A stretch of 64,000 bases of DNA from JAOBAU01 sp034667465 (GTDB lineage: Bacteria > Acidobacteriota > Thermoanaerobaculia > Gp7-AA8), in contig JAXDJV010000021.1 of assembly GCA_034667465.1 (NCBI GenBank), positions 124,001 through 188,000 on the forward strand. The letters run 5' to 3'. Under the pieces are notes generated by a model. The model was not told the origin of the DNA, made no database searches, and was given only the letters and a program-made list of their open reading frames with translations. Of the stretch, positions 26,303-34,949 are shown one piece after another (position 1 is the first letter of the stretch; every line of letters starts with the position of its first letter). Both the position numbers and the translations under genes were made by a program.

Positions 26303-26308
26303 ATTGTA
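26303..26308 (-). promoter_or_regulatory. Putative -10 element of the Wzy_C-family gene
   Basis: TACAAT on the minus strand ends nine bases before the ATG at 26293, giving a leader of only a few bases. Confidence 0.42.
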
Positions 26309-26391
26309 GTGTGCGCTGCCCTTGCGAGCGCACCGGCCTGGTCTGTTACCATGCGGCGTTCGCCCGCGAGAGAGAGTGAGGAGGGGGTAAG

Positions 26392-27651
26392 GTGCGTCAG
26401 GCCATTCCGCGAATCCTGGCGATTGCAGTCTTCATCGCGATCGCTCCCTGTCAATTATCCGCGCAGGAAGGGCTGCGCGACCGCGATCGTACGTTCGAAG
26501 CCAGCAAGAAGATTGCGTCGGATCTGCAGAAGGCTCGCGCTCACTACGGTCCGTTCTACTTCCTCTCAAACCTCGAGCTGACGGACATCGGCTACAACGC
26601 GACGCTCTTCACGCCGACGACGGAATCCGACGGCGCGCTGACTCTGGGTATTCGCGCCCCCCAGCGCTTTTACTTTGTGCCGACAAAGAAGCAGGTCTAC
26701 TCGGTCGAGTTAACACCGCAGTACGCCTTCTCGACGAGCAGACTCTCGGACGGACAAGTGGGCTACTTTGGGCGCTTCGACGCGCAATACCTGTTGAACC
26801 ATCTCTACCTCGATCTCTACGGTGTTCGCGCCGACGAAGCACGAGCAGCGACGTCGGAGATCAATCGGCTGACCACGGTTCGAGAAGACACGGCAGGCGT
26901 TTCAGGCGAGTATCGATATTCGTCGCGTACGAGCGCTTCGTTCACCGCCGCGGCGCGAAGCTACGCATTCCCCTCCGATCGCCTGCAGCCGGCAAACATT
27001 CCGGTATCGCTGCTCGATCGCAGCCAGCAGGACTACCGCCTGTCGCTGAACCACAAGACGTTCCCGCTAACCTCGCTGTTTCTCACCGGGGAGTTCAGCA
27101 ACTACAGCTTCGATCGCGCGACGTACAAAAACGCGCATCGCACCTACGCGGGGATCGGAGCCACCCGGACGAGCGGACGCGGCACGATGCGTCTGGAAGC
27201 AGGAATCTCAAAACTCGATTTTCTCGACCGGCGCTCTCCGGGATTCAACGGACTCGTCGGCAATCTCGACGCCAACTACGAATTAAGTGGGCGCTCAACG
27301 TTGTCGGCCGGCGTGGTTCGCGATATCGAGTTCTCGATCTTTGCAGACAAGAACAACTACTACGTGAGCGACCACGGGAACGTTGCCCTCTCATACATCT
27401 CAACGCGGCGGCTCACGCTGCGAGCCGCGACGGCCGTTACGCGAAACCGATATCCGGTAGCGACATTTGATCGCTTCGGCATCGTTCACCGCCGCGTCGA
27501 CACGGCCATCTTCCCGTCAGTAGGCTGGCTTTACTCGCGCCGGCGCTTCACCGGCGGCTTCGATGTCGGTTACTACAAACGCGTTTCGAACTTCGATGTG
27601 GACGAGACGGATGGAATACGGGTGATTCTGCATTTGTCGTTGACGCCGTAG
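26392..27651 (+). CDS. Outer-membrane beta-barrel protein of the export locus
   Basis: This 419-aa protein starts at a GTG with a strong Shine-Dalgarno run (GAGGAGGGGG) about eight bases upstream. A signal peptide ends near ...CQLSAQ (about residue 24). The mature part is almost entirely alternating polar/aromatic strands ending in short turns (e.g. YSVELTPQYAFSTS and FTGGFDVGYYKRVSNFD), and the last strand ends LHLSLTP, as in outer-membrane barrels. It resembles the barrel porins found next to Wza-type genes in loci that lack a classical Wza alpha-helical pore. A role as outer-membrane exit is plausible but inferred. Base composition is less GC-rich than that of its neighbours. Confidence 0.8.
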   Translation: MRQAIPRILAIAVFIAIAPCQLSAQEGLRDRDRTFEASKKIASDLQKARAHYGPFYFLSNLELTDIGYNATLFTPTTESDGALTLGIRAPQRFYFVPTKKQVYSVELTPQYAFSTSRLSDGQVGYFGRFDAQYLLNHLYLDLYGVRADEARAATSEINRLTTVREDTAGVSGEYRYSSRTSASFTAAARSYAFPSDRLQPANIPVSLLDRSQQDYRLSLNHKTFPLTSLFLTGEFSNYSFDRATYKNAHRTYAGIGATRTSGRGTMRLEAGISKLDFLDRRSPGFNGLVGNLDANYELSGRSTLSAGVVRDIEFSIFADKNNYYVSDHGNVALSYISTRRLTLRAATAVTRNRYPVATFDRFGIVHRRVDTAIFPSVGWLYSRRRFTGGFDVGYYKRVSNFDVDETDGIRVILHLSLTP

Positions 27652-27720
27652 TCCAACATCCAAATAAAAATGATTTAACCGGGCGCGACCGCGGGTTTCA
27701 CGAAACTTTGATGGACGCTG

Positions 27721-27730
27721 GTGGCGCCAC
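27721..27730. promoter_or_regulatory. Perfect 10-bp palindrome upstream of wza-like gene
   Basis: GTGGCGCCAC is an exact palindrome about 100 bases before the wza-like ATG, in the 181-base gap after the barrel gene. It could be an operator for a dimeric regulator; no second copy is evident nearby, so the call is tentative. Confidence 0.3.
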
Positions 27731-27782
27731 TCACGGTACGAACTTACGATGACGACACGGTCCAATAGCTCAGGGGTTCAGT

Positions 27783-27820
27783 CCGCCGCTTTCCACACGG
27801 AAGGCGGCGGCGTATCTTTT
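27783..27820 (+). promoter_or_regulatory. Strong hairpin in the leader of the export operon (possible attenuator)
   Basis: Twelve-base arms (27783-27794 and 27799-27810) pair with one G-U wobble around a four-base ACAC loop, followed by CGTATCTTTT. The stem ends 22 bases before the wza-like ATG, and GGAAG just after it is the ribosome-binding site. The hairpin could end transcription from the barrel gene or attenuate the export operon. The preceding sequence has a tRNA-like look but folds into no tRNA. Confidence 0.5.
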
Positions 27821-27832
27821 CGGAAGACGACG

Positions 27833-28705
27833 ATGTGGAAGATCGGAGCATTTGCCGCCGCGCTGGTCGCGGTCTCGAGCGTTGCATTCGCTCAGCTGCA
27901 GGTCCCTCAACAGCCTGCACCGCAACAGGCTCGCCCGAATGCGACTTCGAGCGAAGCCCCGATCGGCAGCCGCGACGTGCTCGAGATCCACGTGCTTCAG
28001 GATCCGTCGCTGAACACCACGGTCACCGTCGGCGACGACGGCCGCATCAGCCTGCCGGTCGTCGGCAAAGTCGACATCTCCGGTCTCACGCCGCTGCAGG
28101 CGGAGATGCGCATCAAGCAGGTTCTCGAATCGAAGATCCTGACGAAGGCCGACGTCACCGTTCAGGTGCTCGTCGCAGGCAGCAAACCGATCTCGGTCAT
28201 CGGCGCGGTCACGCGTCCCGGCGGCATCAACGTCACCGGCAACATCACGCTGATCCAGGCGATTACGCAGGCCGGCGGACTCGCGCCCGGCTATGGAAAG
28301 ACGGTTTACGTTCTGCGCACCGCATCGAATGGACTCACCGAGCAGATCGCGATCGACGTCGACGATCTGATGGTGAACGGCAATCCCGATCTCAATCTGC
28401 CGCTCGCTCCGAACGACGTCGTCAACATTCCGGTCGACACGCCGATCTCCGTCTACATCTTCGGCGAAGTCGTTCGTCCGGGTAAGGTCGACTTCCGCCG
28501 CTCGCAGACGCCGACGCTGCTTCAGGCGCTTGCGGCAGCCGGCGCGCCGACCGATCGCGCATCAGCGCGCGTCGTCGTCAAGCGGATGGTGAACGGACGC
28601 GAAACGTCGATCAAAGCGGACTGGAAAAAGATTATCCACGGAAAGCAGTCCGACATTCAGCTGCTCGACAACGATACCGTCTTCGTCGAAGAAAGCGTAT
28701 TTTGA
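27833..28705 (+). CDS. Polysaccharide export protein (Wza-like, SLBB domains)
   Basis: This 290-aa exported protein has a signal peptide ending at AFAQ (about residue 21). A Poly_export domain follows (IGSRDVLEIHVLQDPSLN onward, about residues 43-115), then two SLBB domains (starting near SVIGAVTRPGGINV and VYIFGEVVRPGKVDF). It lacks the lipobox Cys and the long C-terminal amphipathic helix of E. coli Wza, so the outer-membrane pore may be supplied by the barrel protein upstream. The ATG at 27833 is preferred over an in-frame start at 27749 because the signal peptide begins there. It precedes the Wzc-like kinase by 91 bases. Confidence 0.9.
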   Translation: MWKIGAFAAALVAVSSVAFAQLQVPQQPAPQQARPNATSSEAPIGSRDVLEIHVLQDPSLNTTVTVGDDGRISLPVVGKVDISGLTPLQAEMRIKQVLESKILTKADVTVQVLVAGSKPISVIGAVTRPGGINVTGNITLIQAITQAGGLAPGYGKTVYVLRTASNGLTEQIAIDVDDLMVNGNPDLNLPLAPNDVVNIPVDTPISVYIFGEVVRPGKVDFRRSQTPTLLQALAAAGAPTDRASARVVVKRMVNGRETSIKADWKKIIHGKQSDIQLLDNDTVFVEESVF

Positions 28706-28796
28706 TGGCCGGTGGCGTGCAGCTCGGGCGATAGCCGGTCAGGCCGAATCGCTGGTTTCAGGCTCGTCGCCCTCCGCTGCGCCGGGGCGCTCAACC

Positions 28797-31010
28797 ATGG
28801 ATCTCAATACGACAGGCCAGGAAGTCCACCTCTCCCATTACTGGAACATCATCTACAAACGATGGAAGGTCGCGCTGTCGATCCTCATCGTGGTGATGGT
28901 GGGAACGTTCCTCGCCAGCTACTTCTCCAAGCCGCTGTACCGTTCGGTGATCACCATCCAGATCGAGCGTGAGAATCCGAATCAGCTCACCGTCGAAGAT
29001 CTCTTCGGCATCGCCGCGTCCGATCAGGAGTTCCTGCAGACGCAGTACGTCCTCCTCAAAAGCCGCGGCCTCGCCGCGCGCGTCATCGACGATCACAAAC
29101 TGCTGAGCGATCCGGAGTTCTATCCGGGCGGGATCGCCGGAAAGTCGAAGGAAGACATCGCGAAAATTCGCGACGGGATGATCGACACGATCCTCGCGCC
29201 GCTCGACGTCACGCCGGTGCGCAACACGTCGCTCGTCGAGGTCGCGTACGTCGCGCCGAGTCCGCGTCTCGCGCAGAAAATCGCCGAGGGCGTCGGCGAC
29301 TCGTACATGAGCATGAACCTCGAGCAGAAGCTCGAGAGCGTGAAAGAAGCGAGCGAGTTCCTCAGCCGGCAGATCGCCCAGCTCCACCGCGAGATCGACG
29401 TCACCCGCGGCGAACTGCAGAAGTATGGCGAGAGCAAAGACATCGTCTCCGTCGGCGGCGCCGACAACATTACGGTTCAGAAGCTCAGCAAGCTCAACGA
29501 AGAGTTCACGAACGTTCAGAGCCAGGCGATCCAGAAGCAGGGAGCGTACGCCGCGATCGTTCGGGCCAGCCCCGAAACAGTCGTCGCGAACGATCCACTC
29601 GTTGCGCAGATGAACGAGGAAGAGACTCGCCTGCAGCGCGACTACAACCAGAAGCTCGCCACGTTCCGCCCCGAATATCCCGACATGGTGAAGCTGAAAG
29701 GGATGATCGAGCGGACACGGCAGGCGAAAGCGAACGCGATTCAGGAATCGTACGGCCGCGCGCGCGAACGCGCCCGCAACGAAATGGTGCAGGCCGATGC
29801 GCAGGTGTCGTCGATGCGCGTGGCGTTCGAAGAGCAGAAGCGCGAAGCGATGAAGCTCAACGCGAACGCGAACGGCTACACCGACCTTCGCACGGTCGTC
29901 GACAGCAAGCAGACGCTGCTCGATCAGCTCACCAAGCGCCAGAACGAAACCGAAGTCACCGCGCGCCTGCGCGGCTCGGCAAACTCGAACATCCGCTGGG
30001 TCGATCACGCGCAGCTGCCGACGGCGCGCTTCAACGTTACGATGAAGCGCAATCTCCAGAGCGCGTTTCCGCTCGGCGTAATCCTCGGCCTCGCCGCGAT
30101 CTTCTTCCTCGAGTACATGGATCGCTCCATCAAGTCGCCCGAAGAGCTGGAGCGCGTGACCGGCTTCGCGTCGCTCGGCGTCATTCCGTCGGCGCATTCG
30201 CTCACGCGCGGATACGGATACGGCTACGGCGCGTACGGAAACACGCCGACGAAGCTGCGCGCGATCGAAGAGAGCAACGCGCTGCAGCACGGCATCGATC
30301 TGCTGCCGCATGTCGATTCGCGCTCGCCGATCTCCGAGGCGTATCGCGCGTTTCGCACGTCGCTGCTCCTGGCGTCGGCGAACTCGCCGAAAGTCATCGT
30401 CATCACGTCGACGTTCGCCCGCGAAGGAAAGACGACCACGTCGGTCAACCTCGCCGTCGTGCTCGCGCAGATGGGCAAGCCGGTGCTGCTCATCGACGCC
30501 GACCTTCGCCGCCCGCGGCTGCAGAAAGTTTTCCGCGGCAAGATGAACCTCGGTCTCGTCAACTATCTCGCGGCGAACATCCCGCTCGAAGACGTCATCC
30601 AGGAGACGGTCGTTCCGCATCTCTCCGTCGTCCTCTCCGGACCGACGCCGCCGAATCCATCGGAGCTCCTCGCGTCCGATCGGATGAAGCATCTCATCCA
30701 CGACATCCGCTCGAAGTTCGCGTACGTGATCTTCGATTCGCCGCCGGTGCTCGCCGTGACCGACTCGATCGTGCTCGCCGCCAGCGCCGACGGCGTCGTC
30801 CTCTGCGTGCACGGTGGTCAGACCCCGCGCGATCTCGTTCAGCGATCGTCGGAACGTCTGCGCCAGAGCAACATCCCGGTGCTCGGCGCGATCCTCAACA
30901 ATCTCGATCTGCAGCAGTACGGCTACACGTTCCGGAAGAGCTACTACGACTACTACGACAGCGACGAGCCGGGTGACGGCGAGGGCGAGAAGAAAGCCGC
31001 TCTGCGTTGA
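28797..31010 (+). CDS. Polysaccharide co-polymerase with tyrosine autokinase (Wzc-like)
   Basis: This 737-aa inner-membrane protein controls chain length and export. A Wzz domain has transmembrane helices near 26-44 and 425-445, with a long periplasmic coiled coil between them (e.g. around 170-220 and 300-350). The cytoplasmic BY-kinase domain has Walker A FAREGKTTT (about 540-548), Walker A' LLIDADLRRP (about 565-574) and a Walker B FDSPP. The C-terminus has a tyrosine cluster (YYDYYDSDE), the usual autophosphorylation tail. Unusually, a GYGYGYGAYG insert (472-481) lies between the second helix and the kinase. The CpsB-type phosphatase follows in an overlapping frame. Confidence 0.95.
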   Translation: MDLNTTGQEVHLSHYWNIIYKRWKVALSILIVVMVGTFLASYFSKPLYRSVITIQIERENPNQLTVEDLFGIAASDQEFLQTQYVLLKSRGLAARVIDDHKLLSDPEFYPGGIAGKSKEDIAKIRDGMIDTILAPLDVTPVRNTSLVEVAYVAPSPRLAQKIAEGVGDSYMSMNLEQKLESVKEASEFLSRQIAQLHREIDVTRGELQKYGESKDIVSVGGADNITVQKLSKLNEEFTNVQSQAIQKQGAYAAIVRASPETVVANDPLVAQMNEEETRLQRDYNQKLATFRPEYPDMVKLKGMIERTRQAKANAIQESYGRARERARNEMVQADAQVSSMRVAFEEQKREAMKLNANANGYTDLRTVVDSKQTLLDQLTKRQNETEVTARLRGSANSNIRWVDHAQLPTARFNVTMKRNLQSAFPLGVILGLAAIFFLEYMDRSIKSPEELERVTGFASLGVIPSAHSLTRGYGYGYGAYGNTPTKLRAIEESNALQHGIDLLPHVDSRSPISEAYRAFRTSLLLASANSPKVIVITSTFAREGKTTTSVNLAVVLAQMGKPVLLIDADLRRPRLQKVFRGKMNLGLVNYLAANIPLEDVIQETVVPHLSVVLSGPTPPNPSELLASDRMKHLIHDIRSKFAYVIFDSPPVLAVTDSIVLAASADGVVLCVHGGQTPRDLVQRSSERLRQSNIPVLGAILNNLDLQQYGYTFRKSYYDYYDSDEPGDGEGEKKAALR

Positions 31011-31795
31011 TCGACGTTCACCACCACTGCCTTCCCGACGTCGATGACGGACCGCATGACTGGGACGAGGCGATGGCGCTCTGCCGCATGTCAGCCGAGC
31101 AGGGAATCGAGACGATCGTCGCTACGCCGCACGTTTTGCGCGGCCGCTGGAAAAACACTTCGCGCGCCGAATTGCAGTCGCGTCTCGACGAGCTGCAGCG
31201 CCGTATCGGTCCTTCGCCGCGACTGCTCCTCGGCTCCGAATACTTCTTCGCACACGACATCAACGAAGCGCTGGCCGGCGGGACGATCGTGCCGCTGGCC
31301 GGCAGCCGCTACGTGCTGATCGAGTTCGCGTCGAACAACATCCCGCCGATGGTCGAGCAGCCGCTTTATCGGATGCAGCTCGACGGATGGATTCCGCTGA
31401 TCGCGCATCCCGAGCGCAACACCGTTTTCCAGGCGAAGCCGGAGCTGCTCATCGCGCTGATGCAGCAGGGCGCGCGCACGCAGATCACGACGGCGAGCTT
31501 CGCCGGAAGGTTCGGCGACAAAGCGAAGCACGCGGCGCTCGACTGGCTCCGTCGCGGGATGGTGAACCTCGTCGCTACAGACGCGCACAACACGACGAAA
31601 CGGCCTCCGGTCGTCGCCGAGGCGCGAAAGATCGTCGCCGAGGCGACCAACGAGGCGATTGCCGAAGCGCTGTTTGTCGAGAATCCGCGTGCACTGATCG
31701 AAGGAAGGGCGTTCGTTTACGAGCCGGAGTTGCCGTATCCTACGGAGAAGTCCCCGTTCCTCAGTCGCTTGAAGCGGTTTTTAGGCGCATCGTGA
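31007..31795 (+). CDS. PHP-type tyrosine-protein phosphatase (CpsB/YwqE-like)
   Basis: This 262-aa metal-dependent phosphatase of the PHP fold is expected to dephosphorylate the tyrosine tail of the Wzc-like kinase encoded just upstream. The metal ligands are visible: DVHHHCLPDVDDG (3-15), a TPH motif near 40, HPER around 137 and DAHN around 192. It begins with a TTG that overlaps the kinase stop (TTGA), so the two are coupled. CpsB-type phosphatases are typical of Gram-positives; their use here instead of the low-molecular-weight Wzb type is also seen in some Acidobacteriota and Deltaproteobacteria. Confidence 0.93.
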   Translation: MIDVHHHCLPDVDDGPHDWDEAMALCRMSAEQGIETIVATPHVLRGRWKNTSRAELQSRLDELQRRIGPSPRLLLGSEYFFAHDINEALAGGTIVPLAGSRYVLIEFASNNIPPMVEQPLYRMQLDGWIPLIAHPERNTVFQAKPELLIALMQQGARTQITTASFAGRFGDKAKHAALDWLRRGMVNLVATDAHNTTKRPPVVAEARKIVAEATNEAIAEALFVENPRALIEGRAFVYEPELPYPTEKSPFLSRLKRFLGAS

Positions 31796-33369
31796 GAAGA
31801 CCGAACCTCCGCCACGCCGCGTTTGCGGCGCTCGTCGTCGTCATCTTTGCGGCACCGCTGCGTGCGCAGGGACCGAGCACGTTTTATACATCGCTTTTGG
31901 AACGCGGTCTGGTCGACGCAAAGGTTGGAAACTGGAAAGCGGCCGCGCAGGAACTGCGCATTGCCGCGTTCGGTCTGCTCGACGATCTTCCGCGATATCA
32001 GACCGCCCACGTTTACGGCGCGATCGCCAGCGAGCGCCTCGGCCAGTTCGACGAAGCGCGCAACGCCGCGGAGAAAGTCGTGATGGCCGAACGACTCTCG
32101 CGCTCGTACACGACGCTGCCGCTCGATCCCGCGACGCGTTCTTCCTTCGAGTCGCTCGTCGCGAAGTACGTCACCGCGGAACGCCTCGCGGCCGCGCCGG
32201 CGTTCGCGCACATCACCAGCACGCGACCGTCGGCGACGCCGCGTCCGCCGGCGACCGCGACCGCCGCGCCGTTGAAACCGGCGACACCGCCGTTCGCGGA
32301 AGGCATCGACATCGCCGTACGCGCGCGCAACTACTGGATCGCCGGCGATCTCGTGAACGCGGTGAAGCTCGCCACCGAAGCGATCAATCTCGATTTTGCG
32401 AGCGGTCCCGCGCGTCAGGTCCTCGGCAACATCGCCGCGATCGAGCGCCGCTGGACCGATGTCGTCGAGCACTTCACGATCGCACGGACGACGCAGCGCC
32501 TGACCGAAGACGAGAAGAACAAACTCGCCACCGGCCTGGCGAACGTCGGCCGCGCCGCGGACGCCGGAGCGTTGCGTCGAACGATCATCGCCGCGGCAGC
32601 GCCGACGGTAACGCGTCCGGCGCCTCCGCCACCGCCCGCGCCTGTACCGCAACCACAACCGCGCGCCGTGACACCGCAACCGCAACCGCAGCCGCAGCCG
32701 CAGCCGATCATCATTCCGAAACCTGCGCCGCCGCGTCCGACGAATCAGCCGCGCACTCCGCCGCCGACTCCTGTCGAGCCGGCTGACGCCCGCGCGAGCA
32801 TGAGCAGAGCGCCGATCACTTCGCGTACGACCGCGACGATTCCGAGCACGCCACCGCCCACTGCAACCAAACCACTGACGCGCAACACGCCGCCGCCACC
32901 ACCGTCAAGCGGCAGCGCGGGAGTCGTTCGCAGCGGAACCGCGACAAACGCCGGGGCGAACAGTCCGCTGGTCAACGCGGCGCGACACTCCCCTTCCGAA
33001 GCGATCCTCGCATCGGATCCGGTCCTGATGCTTGCCGACGCCGACCGGCTGCTCGCGCAGGGAAAGATCATCGCCGCTCGCGAGCTCTTCGCGCGTGTCG
33101 CGCATCTGCAGACGCTCAACCGCACCACGCTCCTCGGCGCCGCGCGCGGTTTGAACCAGACTTCGGCGTGGCGCGACTCGTCAGCGAGCTATCAGCGCGC
33201 GTATCCGCTCGAGCCCGGCGAAGAGCTTCATATGTTCCACGAAGCGGTCAATCGCTACGAAATGGGCGACTATCCATTCGCGAAAGAGTTGCTCAGGCGA
33301 GCTCTGCCGAAGCTGCCCGCCAGCCGCGAGCTGACCGCCTATAAATCGAAGATCGAAGCAACGCCCTGA
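31792..33369 (+). CDS. Exported TPR protein with proline-rich linker
   Basis: This 525-aa protein starts at a GTG overlapping the phosphatase stop (GTGA) and has a signal peptide ending at LRAQ (about residue 23). An N-terminal helical-repeat region (about 25-130) and a second TPR-like region (about 165-260) are followed by a long low-complexity linker rich in Pro, Gln, Ala and Thr (about 265-400, including five Pro-Gln pairs in a row). A C-terminal TPR-like domain (about 405-525) contains LLAQGKIIAARELFARVA. Such linkers can span the periplasm. Position suggests a scaffold of the export machine; no specific function is recognised. Confidence 0.78.
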   Translation: MRRPNLRHAAFAALVVVIFAAPLRAQGPSTFYTSLLERGLVDAKVGNWKAAAQELRIAAFGLLDDLPRYQTAHVYGAIASERLGQFDEARNAAEKVVMAERLSRSYTTLPLDPATRSSFESLVAKYVTAERLAAAPAFAHITSTRPSATPRPPATATAAPLKPATPPFAEGIDIAVRARNYWIAGDLVNAVKLATEAINLDFASGPARQVLGNIAAIERRWTDVVEHFTIARTTQRLTEDEKNKLATGLANVGRAADAGALRRTIIAAAAPTVTRPAPPPPPAPVPQPQPRAVTPQPQPQPQPQPIIIPKPAPPRPTNQPRTPPPTPVEPADARASMSRAPITSRTTATIPSTPPPTATKPLTRNTPPPPPSSGSAGVVRSGTATNAGANSPLVNAARHSPSEAILASDPVLMLADADRLLAQGKIIAARELFARVAHLQTLNRTTLLGAARGLNQTSAWRDSSASYQRAYPLEPGEELHMFHEAVNRYEMGDYPFAKELLRRALPKLPASRELTAYKSKIEATP

Positions 33370-33416
33370 ACTTTGTTCTATCATCGGCGTGTTCTGTCCA
33401 AAAAACCGAGGACCCT

Positions 33417-33923
33417 ATGAACACGATCAAAGCACTCGCCGGCGTTCTTTTGCTCTGCAGCGCCACCGCCGCCTTCGCCCAGCAGCAGGGGACGATCGAC
33501 TATCACCCGATCAGCTGCGTGCGTGGCGGAGAGATGACCGTCATGCAGATGTCGGTGCAGGACAAAGGTCTGCTGCGCGCGTACTTCCGTCGCGCCGGCG
33601 CCACCGACTGGTGCTCCGTCGACGGTACGAACCGCGGCCCGCTCTCGAGCCTCACGCTGCCGAAGTTCGATGACGGCGACGAGATCGAGTACTACTTCGT
33701 GGTCATCAACGGCAAACAGGTCGTCGCGAAATCGCCGCAGATTTATCGCGCGAAGGCAACGTCGTCGTGCGACGCCAACGTCGCCCGTCACGTGATGTCG
33801 CTTCCGATGGAGTGCCTGCCGGCGGGCTCGAATCCGATCGCCGACTCGCTCGCAGCCGGTTACGCGCTCAACAGCACGACCGGCGTCGATCCGCGCTTCG
33901 CATCGCCCGATCGTCCGAACTGA
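33417..33923 (+). CDS. Small exported protein of unknown function
   Basis: This 168-aa protein has a clear signal peptide (MNTIKALAGVLLLCSATAAFAQ). The mature domain looks beta-rich, with RAYFRRAGATDWCSVDG and IEYYFVVINGKQVVAKSPQIY resembling an Ig- or fibronectin-like sandwich that often binds carbohydrates. Cys residues at about 34, 67, 119 and 133 could form two disulfides. GAGGA lies upstream as ribosome-binding site, TATCAT (33379-33384) is a possible -10, and a strong terminator follows. I do not recognise the family. Confidence 0.75.
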   Translation: MNTIKALAGVLLLCSATAAFAQQQGTIDYHPISCVRGGEMTVMQMSVQDKGLLRAYFRRAGATDWCSVDGTNRGPLSSLTLPKFDDGDEIEYYFVVINGKQVVAKSPQIYRAKATSSCDANVARHVMSLPMECLPAGSNPIADSLAAGYALNSTTGVDPRFASPDRPN

Positions 33924-33946
33924 TCACCCACACAGCCGCTGAATTG

Positions 33947-33980
33947 AACGCGCGTCCGTCACCGGACGCGCGTTTTCATT
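33947..33980 (+). terminator. Rho-independent terminator
   Basis: Twelve-base perfect arms (33947-33958 and 33963-33974) around a TCAC loop, followed by TTCATT. It ends the plus-strand gene at 33417 and abuts the convergent etfA stop at 33981, so it may work in both directions. Confidence 0.85.
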
Positions 33981-34934
33981 TCAGTGCGCTTTCGCTTTCT
34001 TCACTTCTTCCGTCAGTGCGGGAAGGATCGTGAAGAGATCGCCGACGATGCCAAGATCGGCAACGCGAAAGATCGGCGCCTCCGGATCCTTGTTGATGGC
34101 GATGATGTGTTTCGACGACGACATACCGGCGAGATGCTGGATGGCGCCGGAAACACCGGCGGCGATGTAGAGATTCGGGCTGACCACGCGTCCCGTCTGG
34201 CCGACCTGATGCTGATGGTCGATCCAGCCCGCGTCGACCGTTGCGCGCGACGCGCCGACTGCACCGCCGATGGCGTGCGCGAGATCGCGAATGTACGAGA
34301 AGTTCTGTCCTTCTTTGAGACCGCGGCCGCCGCTGACGATGATGTCGGCTTCTGCGATCGACAGCTCGCCGGCTTCCGGCACTTTCGTGTCGATCAGCTT
34401 CGCTTTCGATTCCGCGGTGACGTTCACCTCGACGACTTCCGCCGCGGCGCCGCCAACTTCGACAGCAGGGAACGCGTTCGGACGCGTCGTGGCGATGGCC
34501 GGCGTGCCGACGATGTCGACGGTCGCGAACGCTTTGCCCGAATAGACCGGACGACGCGCGCGAACTTTGCCGTCCGTCCACTCGAGGCGATCGACGTCCG
34601 ACGCCACGCCGACGTCGAGGCGTGCGGCGAGTCGCGGCGCGAGATCGCGGCCGTTCGACGTTCCGCCGAGCAGCACGACTGACGGCTTCACATCATTGAC
34701 GACCTGCTGCATCGCAGCGGTGAAGATCTCGGTGCTGTACGAATCGAGTTTCGCGACGTAAAGCTTCTTCGCGCCGTAGCGGCCCGCCTCCGCGGCCACC
34801 GACGAATCGGTCGCGAACGCGACGAGATCGCCGCCCGCTGCCTGCGCGAGCTTGTTGCCGATCGTCAGCGCTTCGCGCGACGTCTTTTTGAGCTTCCCGT
34901 CCTGCACTTCACAAAAAACCAGAACACCCGGCAT
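33981..34934 (-). CDS. etfA: Electron transfer flavoprotein alpha subunit
   Basis: This 317-aa subunit binds FAD and passes electrons from acyl-CoA and other dehydrogenases to the quinone pool via ETF-QO. The C-terminal FAD domain is textbook: SGGRGLKEGQNF, GASRATVDAGWIDHQHQVGQTG, LYIAAGVSGAIQHLAGM and INKDPEAPIFRVADLGIVGD. It lies 15 bases downstream of etfB. No acyl-CoA dehydrogenase or ETF-QO gene is in the window. Confidence 0.96.
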   Translation of the reverse strand: MPGVLVFCEVQDGKLKKTSREALTIGNKLAQAAGGDLVAFATDSSVAAEAGRYGAKKLYVAKLDSYSTEIFTAAMQQVVNDVKPSVVLLGGTSNGRDLAPRLAARLDVGVASDVDRLEWTDGKVRARRPVYSGKAFATVDIVGTPAIATTRPNAFPAVEVGGAAAEVVEVNVTAESKAKLIDTKVPEAGELSIAEADIIVSGGRGLKEGQNFSYIRDLAHAIGGAVGASRATVDAGWIDHQHQVGQTGRVVSPNLYIAAGVSGAIQHLAGMSSSKHIIAINKDPEAPIFRVADLGIVGDLFTILPALTEEVKKAKAH

Positions 34935-34949
34935 TGACGTCTCCCGTTG

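Noticed and set aside
27755..27815. tRNA-like stretch (AGCTCAG followed by GGTTC) upstream of the wza-like gene
   Set aside because: No acceptor stem, anticodon stem or T-arm can be formed around it; only the single long hairpin folds.
28791..30812. A 673-codon open frame antisense to the Wzc-like gene
   Set aside because: It is the high-GC antisense shadow of a strongly supported kinase gene; its translation is Arg/Asp/Val-rich without any fold or motif. Similar long shadows at 3519-4670, 5434-6663, 9596-10924, 16975-18390 and 20959-22503 were dropped for the same reason.
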